Of a DNA stretch of 64,000 bases, positions 1 to 14,100 are shown one piece after another (within the stretch, counting starts at the first letter, position 1; every line of letters starts with the position of its first letter). The position numbers and the translations under genes are program-made. The notes under the pieces were generated by a model, which was not told the DNA's origin, ran no database searches, and was given only the letters and a program-made list of their open reading frames with translations. The stretch is taken from NCBI RefSeq assembly GCF_036669915.1, contig NC_089325.1, positions 8,851,359-8,915,358 of the forward strand. The letters are read 5' to 3'. The stretch comes from Pocillopora verrucosa (Eukaryota > Cnidaria > Anthozoa > Scleractinia > Pocilloporidae).

Positions 1-17
1 TTTCTTCTCTTGATTAG

Positions 18-3000
18 GGAACTCATATGGTCCCCAGTGGAGTTTCAAAATTGCTTCAAGATTTATCATCCATGGTAAACAACTCATGGCTTAGTGATGT
101 TGTTATTAATCTGAAAGATGGTCAAAAGTTGATGGCACACAGCTTTATTTTGTCCCTCAGATCCAATGTTCTTTCACAGGTACATGTCCCATTTCTATTT
201 CATTAATAATGATTTAATGCAAGAGACCTCTAGTTGCTCTCTTCATTTGACTACTACTAACTGATAGAGTTCTTATATGTGCCTACATGTCTAAGAATAC
301 AAGATTTATACACTTAAGTATTTTTTTTTTTAAGTGGAAGGTCATTTACACTTAACAAAAACATACAAACAAATCCATATTTGCCTGAGAGGTTGCGCAA
401 AAGAATTCATTTGAATCTACCGTTGATTCACAATACCTTCTACTTTGCTTTAGATGTTGGAGGAACAAAGATCTGGATGTAAAGATGGAGGGCTTCTTAA
501 TCTACAGTTTGAGGAAGTTGAACAATTTATTTTCGAAGTTACGCTAAGGCACATTTATACTGGTGAGGTCATCATCCCTGAGCATTGTGCATTGGGTGCC
601 TTAACAAATTTGGCTGAAAGGTAAAACATTACAAAACGTACTTTACAAAAACATTTCAGCGGCAGGGATACGAAAATATTTATCTAAAATGTTTGAATTG
701 TTTTACACTGTTTGTTTGTAGGCTTGAACTGCCATGCCTTCTGAAAGCATGTAAGGACACTATGTTTCGGTTAAAGCAAGCGCAAGAAAATAAAGATGGT
801 GATGAAATTAGTGATTGCGTCGTCATTGATATGAAAAAATTTGAGCAAGATATTGAGCAAGTTATTTGGACAAGTGATCAACACAACGATTTCGGCTTGG
901 ATTTTCAAACTCCGCGAGATGAAGAACAGGAAGGTACAACTGACCAGTTAAACGATGAAGACATCGAAGAAATAATGATTTTCCAAACTCAATCACTTCA
1001 AAGGGAAGGGAGTGAAAATTTGAAGGAGAGCTCGAAAAATCCATTAAGCCTGAATGAACAACAGTCAAGCAAGACAGAAGCAGATTTGACAGGTAATTAT
1101 CGAAGCAAGTCTGTTGAAGAAACATCTGTGGAAGATTCAAATCCTTCTGCGTCTAATGGAAAAGAAAGTAAGTTGCAAACACTCTCCAGAGATGATAATC
1201 CGTCGTATATTACTATTGAAGGTAGTGATGCGTCACCTAATCTTCCTGAAGAAGATGATTGGTCACGTAGTCCTGTCAAACAGACAGGAAAAAAATTGCA
1301 TGATGATGCTGAGAAAGGAAAGAAGTTCCAATTTAATGGCTCGTATGCAAGAGAAAGTATCGTTGAGGAAGATATAAGTACCAAGAGGGAACATTTATCC
1401 CTTCCAAACGAACAAAGGGGAAATAAACTACTTCACGATCACTATACATTGACAGAGTCTTGCGAGAATGATACGTTTTCACCTGACTCTTGTAACAAAC
1501 CTGTTACAGGCGGAGAAACAATCAGCAACCCGGACGATGTCGAGGTACAGCGGCATGGGATAAGACAAATTTGTACACTTGAATTGGAACAGTCCGTTGA
1601 TAGTAATGACAAATTACGCCTTCCTGAGGAATTTTTGGAAATCGATGTTAATGTGGATAATTATCCCGAGAATGCCGATATCTATAACGTGTCTACAGAT
1701 CTGTTAAATGATGCAAATCAAGTCAATCATGATGACGCTGGGGAACCAGATGTATCAGGTGAACCAGATGTATCAGGTGAAATTCAACCAAATTGGTACC
1801 AAGATCTTAACATTTTGGAGGAAAGCTGCAACAAGCCTGGCTGTGTAAATGTGTTTGTACTGGAAGAGGAAGAGAAGCGGGAAAAGGAAGACTTGCAGGG
1901 GTCCCCAGGGAAGGTACCTTTGTCAGACAATGAGGAAAGTGAGGACGACACTGTGGAAATAGCTGCAAATGAATCGATCACATTGATCAGCGACAATGAG
2001 GAAGAGGTTTGTTGTAGTGTGTTATTTCAATTCTAGAACTTAGAGTAGTGTCTTTAGGAGCAGTCATCGCAAGAAAGTAACGAACAAGTTATGTATACTC
2101 ATCTTCGAGAGCAATTCGTTTCCGTCAGAGTCGTGTCAGAGTCGAAGAATACACATTTAATGCAGTGGGACGAACACGTAAGCACTTTGTTCCTCTTCTG
2201 ACTTTATTTTCTAGTAAGTAAAATAGAAGCTTTCTTTGCAGTGGCTGAGTACCAGAAATGAGTAGTGGTTAGATTTTTATATCCTTCAAAAAGATTTGTT
2301 CGACAGTAGATTGCCCCCTGATTTTGTGATATATCATTTCTTGGCAGTATTGATGACAAATTTGTTCAGTTCGTATTTGTGCATAATGTAATTTCTAGGT
2401 CCTCGATGTGTCTCCTCGAAAAACTGATGTGACTATCGTCCCAGAGACACCTCATGGATGGGGAAGCACCTCAACTAAATTCCTATCAACAACCTCTGTC
2501 AGTGAAGAAGACGATGTCATTGTAACTGGTTCCTCTCCGTCCAAATCACGTAGACAATTGAGCGAGGAAGCAAACCAATTTCTGTCCAAACTAAGACAGC
2601 GTGCAGAACGTAGTATAGGAAATAAGCAAGTGAAAGAAAAGTCAAGACGCAATGGTGTGACTAATAAATCTTCGGTAAAAATATCAGCCAATCGTTTAAC
2701 GACCACAGAGAAGTCTCTTGGGAAACGAGACAACCTAGGTGAACCGACTTCATTATCAGGAAATGTAGAGACTTACAATGTCTCACCAACACGAGTGACC
2801 TTGTGGGGTACCATGTCCGCTAGTGTTTCCCCAGTGCGAACTCCCCCTAGGGGTTCAAAATCCCTCAAAGGCTCTGAGAACAGTAGTTGCTCGCCTGGAA
2901 ACCTCAACGAAGAGTGTGTTTCAGAAGGGGTCGAGGTTGGAAATTCTCCTTCTGTTTCCCCATTTATAGACGATGACGTAGTGCAGACTTCTGAAACTTG

Positions 3001-6000
3001 CAAGAAAGCAAAAGATAAATTGACATGTCCTTCAGAGAGAAAGGAAGTTTCAGGGGAAAAAGAATTCGAATCCATAGGACCTATCAATGGTGAAAACATA
3101 GAATTTAACGGAGATGAGCTAGATGATGGCATTTATCGAGACTTTCCTCTGTCAACTTCATCTTCTCCTGGCAACATTATGTCGCAGCCAGTCCCCTCGC
3201 CGAGCTATTATTTCTTTGATGCTGTTTCGTCTCCAGACTCCCCAGTACCTTGCACTTCCCCTCCATCACAACAGATCGCCTTATCACCTGATCTTGACTC
3301 GCCCAGTCTTCCAGTTGATTGGAAGTCATCAGCAGCCACAAGAGGAATGGGTTCTAGTCCACAATCACAATCTCCAGTGTCGCCTTCCGTTTGTTCATTT
3401 AGCTCGCATCATGCGTTCAGTCGACAATTAGAGAATGAGAGGAACCACTCTGTGAAAAAACTGGAGTTCGAACAGAATTCAGATGACAAGGAAAAGCCAC
3501 GAAAGACAGAAGTGGTGAAGATTGATCTTGACGTGCCATTGAAAGAGAGACTAAAGGCCGCACGTGTTGGTGGAACTAAAATGTTCTTTATTAGCGATGC
3601 TGATGAAGGTGACAGCGATACAGACAGAGTTGATAGTTATACCAGAAATAAAGACAAAAGCGGTGATGAGCAAGAAAAGAACTCCTCGGCTAAAGAGGAG
3701 CAGCAAACAGAAAGCGTTTCACTTGGTGACGAGTTTGATTCCTATGACGATGGGGGCTTCAATGTTGACATTGATGAAGTAAACAAACTTGAGGTCTTAA
3801 ATGTTGATAGCGATGTAAAAGCAAGGGAAAAGCGCCATTGTGATAAAGATGTAAAGGAACACAATCTGTTGGCGCAAGTGGATGCTTCAATGACGAGTAA
3901 AGGCAAGAGGAAAGTTCCTTCAAGTCAAGGAAGAGTCCGAGATAGTGATAGCAACAATGAAGATGATGAAACTCCGTCAAAGCGTAGGAAAAAGTCTCAC
4001 ATTAAGTCAAACAAGCAGGTAGAACAGAAGGCGAAACAACCAGTAACACCCATGCCGAACTACATCGAGATGGCCACCCCAGTATTAAAGGTAACAACTT
4101 AAACAAATTCATTACTATTAAGAGATATAATAATTTAGACTGGCTCATATCCAACACAGGTTTAGGATCATGTTCAACATGTGCTTCACGAGTGCGCAGT
4201 GATGTTGTCACTGGCTCTAGTAAGCTTAGACTCTCAGATTATTTTAACAAAGAAAAGTAACTACTTATGTTTTTGCTTATATTTTTTTGTAGAATGAGCT
4301 GTATAAGTTTGGTGTTCGTGCTCTCCCGAAGAAAAAAATGATCTTGAAGCTTAAAGAGATCTATGATTACACACATCCAAGTAAGGCAACAGTCTCTACA
4401 GTTAACAATAGTTGCTCAATTTTAATAATAACGTGACCCTTGTAAAAGGTATATCCGTTTTAGTACGTTCCCTTCTCTTTGAAAGATGAACCACATACAC
4501 AGGGGAGTAAAACATCGCTTCCTATTGATGGAGTTGAAGAAAGTGGAAATGCAAGCAGTGATAACAGGTGAGAACGTTTGTGTATTGCTACCGTCAGTGA
4601 AGATAAATATTTTTCTTACTCCCGTGTAGCGTACAGAGTTTAACGTCATCCAGAATACTTAACATTCCCACATCATTCCCAATCAGTCCCGCTAGTAATG
4701 TACTGTGTGGAACTCGACTGCCATAAATGGCTTAACGTGTGTTCACTTCCTTGCTCCCGGTAATTTTTTATTGTGGGACTTTAAACCATTTCAAGTGCTG
4801 AACAACCTCACTTTCAAAATCGGGTTAAACGCAAAGCCTTTTTTGTGAAATTAGTTTTATTTGCATAAGGGTTAAATAATGTCTTCTTATCAACTTGAAA
4901 GCGCTGCACTTACCTGCGCGTTGAAGCAGATGCTTTGTTAATGTTCCTCTGGGATATGGCCTATTGTCTTAGGGAATTAGTTAATACTTTTTTTTTGTCT
5001 TTTAATTTTTCTCCAGCCGCACTGTATAATCTTTCATTTTGTGTTTGTTTGTTCAGTGATCAGGAGGATACAGAATTTGGAGACTGCACTACTCTGATTG
5101 AAGATGACGTCATAACAGCATCTCAGCAGGTACAAATCTTCTCGAAAAGTTGAAGTTGTGATGCTTGATAACCCAATTGGAATAAAACGCCCTTGATTAA
5201 CAAGAATATCTTACAACTGATTATAACTAAAGATATCGCGGAATGGAAAGTTTATAAGTTTGAAGGAAATGAAGCTATATTTTGTTAAAACATAGAGATG
5301 ACTATGTCAGTGTTTCCAACATTTCCAATTTTTTCCCTTTCCTAAAAGATCAACGGAGGAGATCTGAGAGAGAAGCTGGCTTGTTACATCCGTGATAACA
5401 AAGAGCTCTACCAAAAAGTCTTACAGTTTCAGGTAAAGCACAGAGATCTCTAAAGGGAGAGTTGTTCAAATCTTAATAAGCCTTAAGTTAGAGATGTTAC
5501 GAGTCAATAATGTTATTCTCACTCTCAGTTGTTGAGATAAAATTTTCAGATTTGACTTTCTGTTGAGTAAGCAGTTGATTTTTATATCATCTTCTGGTTC
5601 TCCTGCGCGTTATTTTTCGAGCGCGGAGGGAGAATTAGGGACGTATCTTTCCTAAGTTTTGAAAAGAGCGGAAAAGAGAACTGGTCTCACCACGCGCATA
5701 TTTCATGTGGCACTTGTCTGTTTCCTCACAGCCACTAGAGTTAGCTTCACTGCATCAACAAATTAAATCTGACGGCATCAGTTGTTCTTTGGGAAAACTT
5801 GTGGATTTCCTCGACCAGCAGGTGAGAATATTCGTAATAGTTTGCCTCTGATTTTCTTTGTAGAAGAGCTGAGGATTGTATGTATTTGAGATCTACAAAC
5901 TTTTGATTTGCAATATAAACCAGTGAGAAGCATACAAAACAAACTTGTTACCTTTGAATGTGATGGGGAAATTTTTGTCAAATTTTATGGCTCACTTTTC

Positions 6001-6209
6001 ACGGAGTTAAGAAATATAGTTAGTAGGAGTGGGATTGATGTGTGATACTTATGTCGCATTTACAATAAGTCTAATGATGAGATTCTTTCTGTGGGTTTTT
6101 TCTATCCTGTTTCCTGTTTGTGACTTTAGAAATGGTTGTATTTCAGTGCATCACGTTCACCACTGCTGGTTCAAGACAACCAAGGAGACGAGGAAGAAAA
6201 AAGAAGTGA
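18..6209 (+). CDS. SLX4: SLX4 structure-specific endonuclease scaffold, C-terminal part (5' partial)
   Basis: Scaffold for the SLX1, MUS81 and XPF nucleases in Holliday junction and interstrand crosslink repair (family knowledge). Eleven exons join in phase: 18-179, 454-620, 722-2006, 2058-2177, 2399-4090, 4293-4380, 4486-4567, 5057-5129, 5349-5432, 5732-5821, 6147-6209, giving about 1,301 residues and a TGA stop. Residues 1-125 form a BTB domain (LSDVVINLKDGQKLMAHSFI). Near residue 1130 the SAP-like segment reads FGVRALPKKKMILKLKEIY, the MUS81-binding region in human SLX4. The last 80 residues form the conserved SLX1-binding domain, ending in LDQQCITFTTAG and a basic RRRGRKKK tail. The long acidic, Ser-rich middle is low-conservation. 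The N-terminal UBZ fingers and XPF-binding region must lie upstream of base 1; the first exon is open back to its acceptor at 16-17, so the Met at 27 is probably internal. Very sure of identity. Confidence 0.95.
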
Positions 6210-8124
6210 AAATTAGGTTATGGATGAGAACAGGAAAAACCAATAGAATCATCAGTCAATGTTAATTAGCCGGAATTTAATAATTTGTTTTTATTTGATT
6301 TCGTGCTGTTAATTGCTTTGATACCGATTGCTAATATGTGGGCGCCCTAAAAAAACCTTGAGATCATGCTCATGTTATTAATCAAACCTTGTAGTACTCT
6401 GCAATGAAACAAGGAAAGTCTCTTAATTATTCTTGTCGTTTTCTTGATCTTGATTGGTTGAGATTATGGAAAAAAACGTGTAGGTCGTCAAAAACCCAAT
6501 CGAAAGAAAGAGACCTACAGGATGGTTGTATAGCCGGATAATTAAGAACAACTCCCCAAGTCTTCTTGAATGGTAAATGATTAGGGTTCTTGTATTTCCT
6601 GTTGGGATAAGTGAGAGAAGTGTAGAAAGCATCTGTTTTGTCTAAATATACTCAACAAAAAAGACATTTCGAAAGTCGAAATTTGGCCAGGAGCAGTATA
6701 GTCCACCAAAGTTTGCACGTGTAAATATTCAAACCTAGAAATACTGTTTCGAATTCGTTACTTTTCATAGTACAAGTGAAATCCGTTGTTTTGTGCGAAA
6801 AAAGTTATCAACTGATCAATATTAATAAAAGCGTTGACACAGTCAAGTCACGTTTCGCTTGTATTTGCATTTCATTTGAAGCATTATTAGTTACGAAACT
6901 TCATCACTGAGAAGTTGTCTTCACTTCTCATTCTTCAGTTGAAAGAATTCGATTCTGCGAGTTGTAGATCTTATAATTTAAATATACACGCTATGCGCTT
7001 GTTAAGGCTTCAGGTAAGACAGGAATAAGAAACATACTAACAACGATTCTTCTACAAAGAGCTGATATTGTAAGGTATGTGTTTTTTTCATTTTCTAATG
7101 TAAATCTTCAAAAAGGAATGGCAGGTTTTGTTATTATATTGCGCAAATTTATGATTGCTCCTCTGGAAGAGAAGTTTGAATTATTTCAATTGATTCATTT
7201 AACATTTCAAAAAGTGCTTCAGATTTAAAACGTATTTCGCATGTAAACGTGGCATGTACAAATTTGAACGTGAGAATAGTTGCATGAAAACAAGAAAGTT
7301 CCTTCCTGTTTTGACAGTGGTATTCAAACCGATAGATGACAAACCATGGAAAAGAAATTCTGAAATTAAAGTTACCCTTCTTTTGATGAAAATTTGATCA
7401 CCAGAAAGCGTCTGCTAAGTAAGGGTGGTCGAATGGGAACTTAACTGCTTTTAGTTTTTAACTGTGTTGGTTCAAAAGTAGGTTGACACGCGAAGTTAAC
7501 GGGAATGACAGTTGGCAAATCTGAACAGTTTGGTTTGACACATTTTTCCTGTAATTCTTTATTTTTCGTTTTCGCGCTCACACGGTTGAAAGACAACGGC
7601 AGGGAGTTAAATTTTCTGCAGTTTGCCTTAAGCTTTTTCATTTCCCCCAATATTTCACTCCGATTCAGCTCTTATCTTTCCGTGCTCCGAGACAGAAATT
7701 TCTTCGCGCGAATCATCGAGAGCTCACTCTTTGATGCTGACCAGGTGTTATTGCAGGCCCTATCATAAAAGAACAACAAATGCACTGAGCAACAGGGAAT
7801 CCATAGGAATGCGTGACGTGCCCGTGGGTCCTAGCAAACAAACGAAATAATTTCCCTGATACATTTTGTTGCTTGGTTGATCTGATGGTATGCGGAGTAA
7901 ACAAAAAGAACACGCACGCTCTGTAGTCTATACTGGATGCGGAATTCGCTTTACTGGCCAAGCATGTTGAGAAATAACTCGGTAGCAACAGGTCCGTAAA
8001 TGAAAACTAATACACGCTTCACGGAAATGTGCAAAGGACTGCGGTGTGTGTTGTTCGATCCAAGATGACCAACTTAAAGTTAATCATTCACTAATAGGAG
8101 GCATCAGCGAGTTTGTTAGGGAAG
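6210..8124. other. Intergenic region between SLX4 and the IQ-motif gene
   Basis: AT-rich sequence without a supported gene. AATAAA at 6834-6839 could serve the SLX4 transcript, but it lies 620 bases past the stop. Short open frames at 7441-7988 overlap on both strands and show no family resemblance. The segment 6939-7013 has good splice borders (ttcttcag before, gtaaga after) and could be a 5' untranslated exon of the downstream gene. Confidence 0.5.
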
Positions 8125-11100
8125 ATGGAGAGAGATCTAAGGACTCTAAGAAGATCGAAGGTTTGTTACGCTTAAATACTTTGCCATCGTTAAACACTGA
8201 TAAATAGAACATATGTATCCATTTGAATTACAAACTTCATGTTCTTGGAATTCATTCCGTCTGATAACATGGATGCTCTTCTATTCAACTGGAAATATTT
8301 TGATACGACATGGCTGTGATTTCACAAATTCATTCTCAGGAATCGATAACAATTTCACTAATTTCAATTTAACTCGTCTAGTTAACTGTTATCACCCTCG
8401 AGATGTTGCGTAGGCGGTGAAATTAACACTCGCCTAATTTTGAACCAGTTTATAAACTTGAGTGATGTTGACGTTTACAGAAGGTCAGACTCGCAATAAA
8501 AATTACCTGTTATATTCATGGGAGTCAATAGCTGTGTTGTCTGTGTTGACAACACAGGTGAACTCCACGGGATCTTAACCGACCGCAATTGCCCGCTGTT
8601 GACAATCTTATTTGATTGATTTGAGAATGAGTGACTCGTCAAACACTTAACTCAACTTTCTGATCGAATTGCGATAATGTTGTGGTTTTAATCATAAGGA
8701 TTAATCTCTTTTTGTAGCAAACCGAACGGGTTTATGAGCGTGCAAGGAAAGCAGAAAAAGATATGAATACAAAATTTGCATTTGTTAAGTTGGAAACTTG
8801 TATTGTACTTTTTAGTCCTAATAATCTACAGTTAATGAGTCGGTGCGAGATGAGATCTGATTTCAGTTCCTTTTCAACTTTTTCATGTATATTGAAGTTT
8901 ACTTATTGTGCTGAATTCAATGTGTATCTATACTATTCTTAATAGACAATTATTTTAGTTGAAGTAAACAATTTTCAGGCGGTGATTATAGGTAATTACT
9001 CAAGAAGAATTATTTCTTCTTTGCTCTAAACCCTCCTACACACGTGTGTTGACTTTAAGAAGTAGTGATCTGTTTATGTCAGAAAAACCAGCTCTGTGAA
9101 CTTTGACATTAAGCAATGTTTTGAGAGTAGGATGTAAAACACTTGTTTGTTACTTTGTGTATGTGTGACAGAAGTGTTCAAGTGATTGGAAAGGTACAAG
9201 TTGCATCCCTTCTTGTGGAGCTTTATATGTTCTTTTTAATCGCCTTGACTGTTTGTTAAAATTTCAGCTTATGAACTATTCAGAGTTTCGTGTAATGACC
9301 ACAGCTCTTGAAAAGTACTACAAAGATGTAAAAATTGCAATTCTGACAGGAAAGAGAGATGCTAAAGATTTGGATTTGAGGTATACCTTTAGATGTAATG
9401 TGCCACTTTTATAAAGCATATATTTTGCCTCATTTAGAATATTATTGTCCGCTATTACTTGGAGTTGGTAGAGGTCTAGTTAAAAAACTAGAGGATACCA
9501 ATAATTATATTCTTAGATATATTTTAGGGTGTGGAAAGTTTACACCATACAATCATTTATTAAATATGGCTGGTGAAAAAAGGCTAGAAGAAAGAAGAAA
9601 ATTCCAGGCCCTAGTTTTGGTATATAAATGTATTCATAAAGAAACTCTAAGGTATATAGAATAATTTTTTTTAAGATTAAAATCTGTAATTATAATTTAA
9701 GAGGGTTGGGGACACTTTTAATGCTACCCAATTTCAATCTAGAACATAAGTCATTCCATTTTTAGCAGCAAAACTTTGGAATTCGTTACCAATGTATGTT
9801 AGAAATGTCAAGGATATTTTTACTTTTAAATGTCTTTTAAAGAAGCAAGTTTTTAGTTAGATTTAAGAATGGTAACTTTAAACTATTTCTTTCTTTTTAA
9901 CATTTTTCGTTCCATGCATGTTTTAATGAGTTTTTATCACTCCTAGATGTAGAGTGGGTAAATAAAGTATTGTTACTGTTGTTATTGTTGTTGTATACAT
10001 ACCTATGAATGGACAATTTATCCAAGCCAGTTAGTTTGTGTAAACTTAACTGATAATTTGTTCCAGGCAAACTATTATAATTCTTGAACGAAATGATTAA
10101 TGAATACAAATTAAATTAAGTTTAAATCACCTTGCCCTGAAGTCCATTTGAACTTACAACATCTGCATGATATTTTTGATGTTACCTAAATATTCCCTTG
10201 CAGGCCCTATTTATATGATGAAGGAGATCCATATGATAAACCCTTTTATGGAACGTTGTTGAAGATGCTCTCTGAGGTGGCAACGTAAGTTTGATGTGTT
10301 GGTACATATTTGATCTTAGAAGAGAGCTGTGTAGTTTGGTCGTAGAGCATAAATATGGATTTATTAAAAACAAATGTGGTAGTGTCTCCAACTAGAATCC
10401 CTTCTGCCCTCTTCTAACAACCTTTATTCTGTATAATTTACAGTGTCCATTTTTCTACATGAATTGAAACCTTGTCCTGATTCATTATGTTGCACTGCCA
10501 GAAAATGCATTAAACCCTTGTGCTTTCTTTCCCTCCTCAAATTAATTTCTGGGTTACAGATTATCAACAGGAAACTCTGAGTGAGAGAGTATCCAGCTTT
10601 TTGATACACATAGAGCTGAAATTGTGTCTTACCATCACTTAGTGCTTGCTGTACAGGCTAGCTTTGGTTCAAGTACAGATGAAGTACATACATACCCCAT
10701 AAACAGTGTTAAAACGGAAAAGTCTCTGGGTTCATTGCTGTTTTTAACTGTTAAAACTTGTAGGTCAAAGTATTTTGAGAAGCAACATGAGGATTTGTTG
10801 AAGATTTACAAGTGGTACAAGGCAAACAAGAAGTTGATTACATCACCACCTGTATGTTAAAATCTTATGTATTTCTTTGACTTTTTTGTGGAAAATGTTT
10901 TATATTATATGTTGATAGAGAATAAAAGCAGTTGCACTCTATCCCCTCTACTCCTTCATATAAATGTTAGTTATGCTCTTTGTCAGACAACAGCAGAGGA
11001 GAGATAAGTTTTTGAGATGAGGTTGGCTCAAGGAGAGGATAGAGGGACAAGTATTGACTCCCAATGTTGTTGTAGCTGTTTACAAGAAATGGAAGGTTCA

Positions 11101-14100
11101 TGGAGTACAGGTCATAAGTTCAGTTATAGCTGAATTTTTATTGAATTTTTTTGTCTTAATTAAAACCAGAAAGTTCCAATTCCAAACCCTGAGAAGAGTG
11201 ACAGGAATTCTGATGGTCAGGACAGCTTGGATGAAGATGATGAGGAGGAAGAACTGAAGGCACTCACCAAGATTCCTAAACTACATCTGAGACCAAAAAC
11301 AGCACCTTCAGTTGAGAGCCGAATGGGAGCTAGATATGTGACTTGGAATGAGGCCCAACAGCAGAAAGGTCCTAAAAGACCTTCATCAGGCTCAAAACTA
11401 CTTAAACATCATAGGGACTTTGGGAGTAAGGTTAGGGAAAGATTACTTTTGTCTGTCACTTTACAGAGTATAGGTTATATTTCTGTAGGGTAGTAGCTAA
11501 GTTGTTGTCTTTAACCTTTTTCACATAGCCCTGAGATCTTGGTCTAAAGTGTTCAAGTTATTGGCACATTTAAAAAGTTAAATGATGTGTTAGAGCAGGA
11601 TGTTGACAGCAGATAATTAAATTTTTAAGAATTTGCAGGATTCTCTTACAAGAAGCCTTCATATCATTCCTTACGGACCACACCCAAGTGATAGCTCTTA
11701 TTTAGAACATGGTTATGTGCCTGGTGGATATTTGTTAAGGCCCGGTACTGCACCACCCATGCTCAGGAATAATAAGGTTTGTTAACTCTTTGGTCAGTCA
11801 ATACCATAAATGAGATGATAGCTCCAGGTAAATTAATTTCATGTTTTGTTCATGGTAGTTATTACTGGAACATTTATAATTCATTATAAAAATTTTTTAA
11901 TTCTACTGGTACTTTATGTTTTCTGACTGCACATTGCCTGTTTGAAAGGGCACCAAATAGTTTAGGGTAAGAAAAGTTACAAAGTCATTGGAAGTTATTG
12001 TTTAGCTCTTCATCATAGTCTTTTTCCAAGTAAGAGTTATCCTTTGATTGAAAATAAGTGTAAAATGAGCATCTATGGTCATTTTTTTATTTGCAGACAA
12101 AGGTAAATTCAGATATGCTCAAGTCATTCATCCTCAGACCAGCAAGCAGCAGTTCAGCCCCATACTCTTCACCGATGATTTCACCCCTGTCTTCACCAAG
12201 GGACTCTCCTGTTCCTTCAAGGTGTGAGCTGTCTTCAAATTATGAATTTCTATTTTCTAGAAATATATAGCTTATTATGACAAGGGGTCAAATGTACATT
12301 ACCAAGTTGTTTCTTGTGCCAATTGCCAATTATTTTCCCACTCAAGGTCAATCTCTTTCCTTATTGAAATACCATCCCTAGACACTTCACTTATGTGTTT
12401 ATCTTAGTAGAACCAAGTCTCCTTTGACAGCACATTACACTCCTGACATTGTTAAAGAACCTTCCGTAAAATTAGCTTCTGGTATCGTGAGAGACAGAAG
12501 TAATTATCCAGCTATAGAGGAGGCAGAAATGAACAGTGAAGACAAGACGAACAGTAATAACGAGAAGACTTCTCCTCCTGTTAATTGTTCAGAAAAGGAT
12601 GTCATACTGAAAAATTATACTCCCATGCAATTGGAAGAAATTCTAGAACATCAGAAAAAGGAGGAGAAATTATTAGAGGAGCAGCACGAGTTACTACAGA
12701 AAAAACTCTTACATGACTATGATAATTACATCAAAGACTCGGGTGCAGCCCAAGAGAAACAAGTTGATTTAGAAATTGTCAATGGAGATTTGAGTGTGAA
12801 GAAACGATCTACACCACAAGAGGAAAGAAAAACTATGAAACCCACTCCTGTTGGAACTTATGACCTATCTGAACCTGAAGTAATACCTAGTTATTCCATT
12901 ATGTACTCTGGATCAAGTACAGGTACGCTGGGAGGGGTAGGTGGGTTGGGGCTGTGATGACTCAGCATGTCTGTAGAGAGAGAAAACAGAAACATTTCGT
13001 GCCACACAAGGCTAGAGGGGCTTGAGGTTAGTGTCTGCCTCAGATTTTGGGTTCTTCAGGTTTCTAGGATTTTCACAGACGCGAATTAGTTTGACCTCCC
13101 CCAAGGTGACCATGTGACATGTATGGAATTGCTAAGTGGAGAAAGATGTATTTCAAAGTGGTTTCTTTTATTCCTTCTGATTACATAACATTCAACCATG
13201 AATAATCTTGTTTAGCAGTTTTAGGTTGAAATTAATTTTTCTTTGGTTCCATTAAAAAAGCACCCTGGGGATGTTTTAAGTGACGTCAAATATTTATTTT
13301 TTGACCGGACAAAACTTTATTGATAGGGACAACTGTTGTAAGCGCTTGCTTGTAAGTTGAATTTCTTACGGTTTCTGTTCATCTTCACTTTCGTAGCCAG
13401 TAACCAAAGTGGACATACATCAGAAAATAGCCATCAGTGGAGCAGTAGAAGTGCAGTCAGACATCTCAGACATGCTACAGTACCTCCACACAACAAGTAT
13501 GCTCCTCAAATTAATTCTCTTTCTAAATCTCCAAAGAAAGAACTTTGAATCAGTTTTTTTTTCTTCTAGAGCCACTCTGCCAATGCTACCCAAGTTCTCA
13601 GCAAACATACCAAGTATTCTAACAAATTTTTTCTCTGTTACCTTTCAGCGCACAGGAAGTAATCAAAGTAGATGCAGTCCTTGGAATGGTCACACCTATA
13701 GGGATGCAGATGGAGTACGACCGGGAGAGGGTGAGTACATTTGCCTTTCGGTGTTTTTGTTTTATAAGTTGTGGAACTTAATTCTTTTATCCTTCAAATG
13801 CACACGTTCAATTGTAGGTGAATGGCCAAAAATTATCATCATGTCCTCTGCAGCCAGCCAAAGTAGTTTCTGTGGAAGGTTCTACAAAATCTTCTGCCCA
13901 TACCTCGGTTGATGGAGACTTTTTGGCCGCTCCGGTCCCCAACGGTAATAACCATTCTAAAGTGGAGGACGGGCATAATAACCCTTCGCAAACCGCATGT
14001 GAACAGGAGACATTATCTCCGGAGAATTCGTTCACCTCATTGGGGTGAGGTTTGTTCCTTTGTGTGTTAAAGTATTGGTGAAAATTTTATAAAAATTATG

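Noticed and set aside
6939..7013. A 75-base segment with good splice borders and open frame upstream of the IQ-motif gene
   Set aside because: It precedes the chosen start codon, shows no conserved sequence, and can be at most an untranslated exon; left out of the CDS.
10937..11046. Possible small inverted-repeat element (CTCTATCCCCTC / GAGGATAGAGGG)
   Set aside because: Arms match over only about eight contiguous bases and no target duplication is visible.
13570..13612. Possible extra exon in the IQ-motif gene
   Set aside because: It would leave a 36-base intron and does not fit the phases; joining 13496 directly to 13649 keeps the frame.
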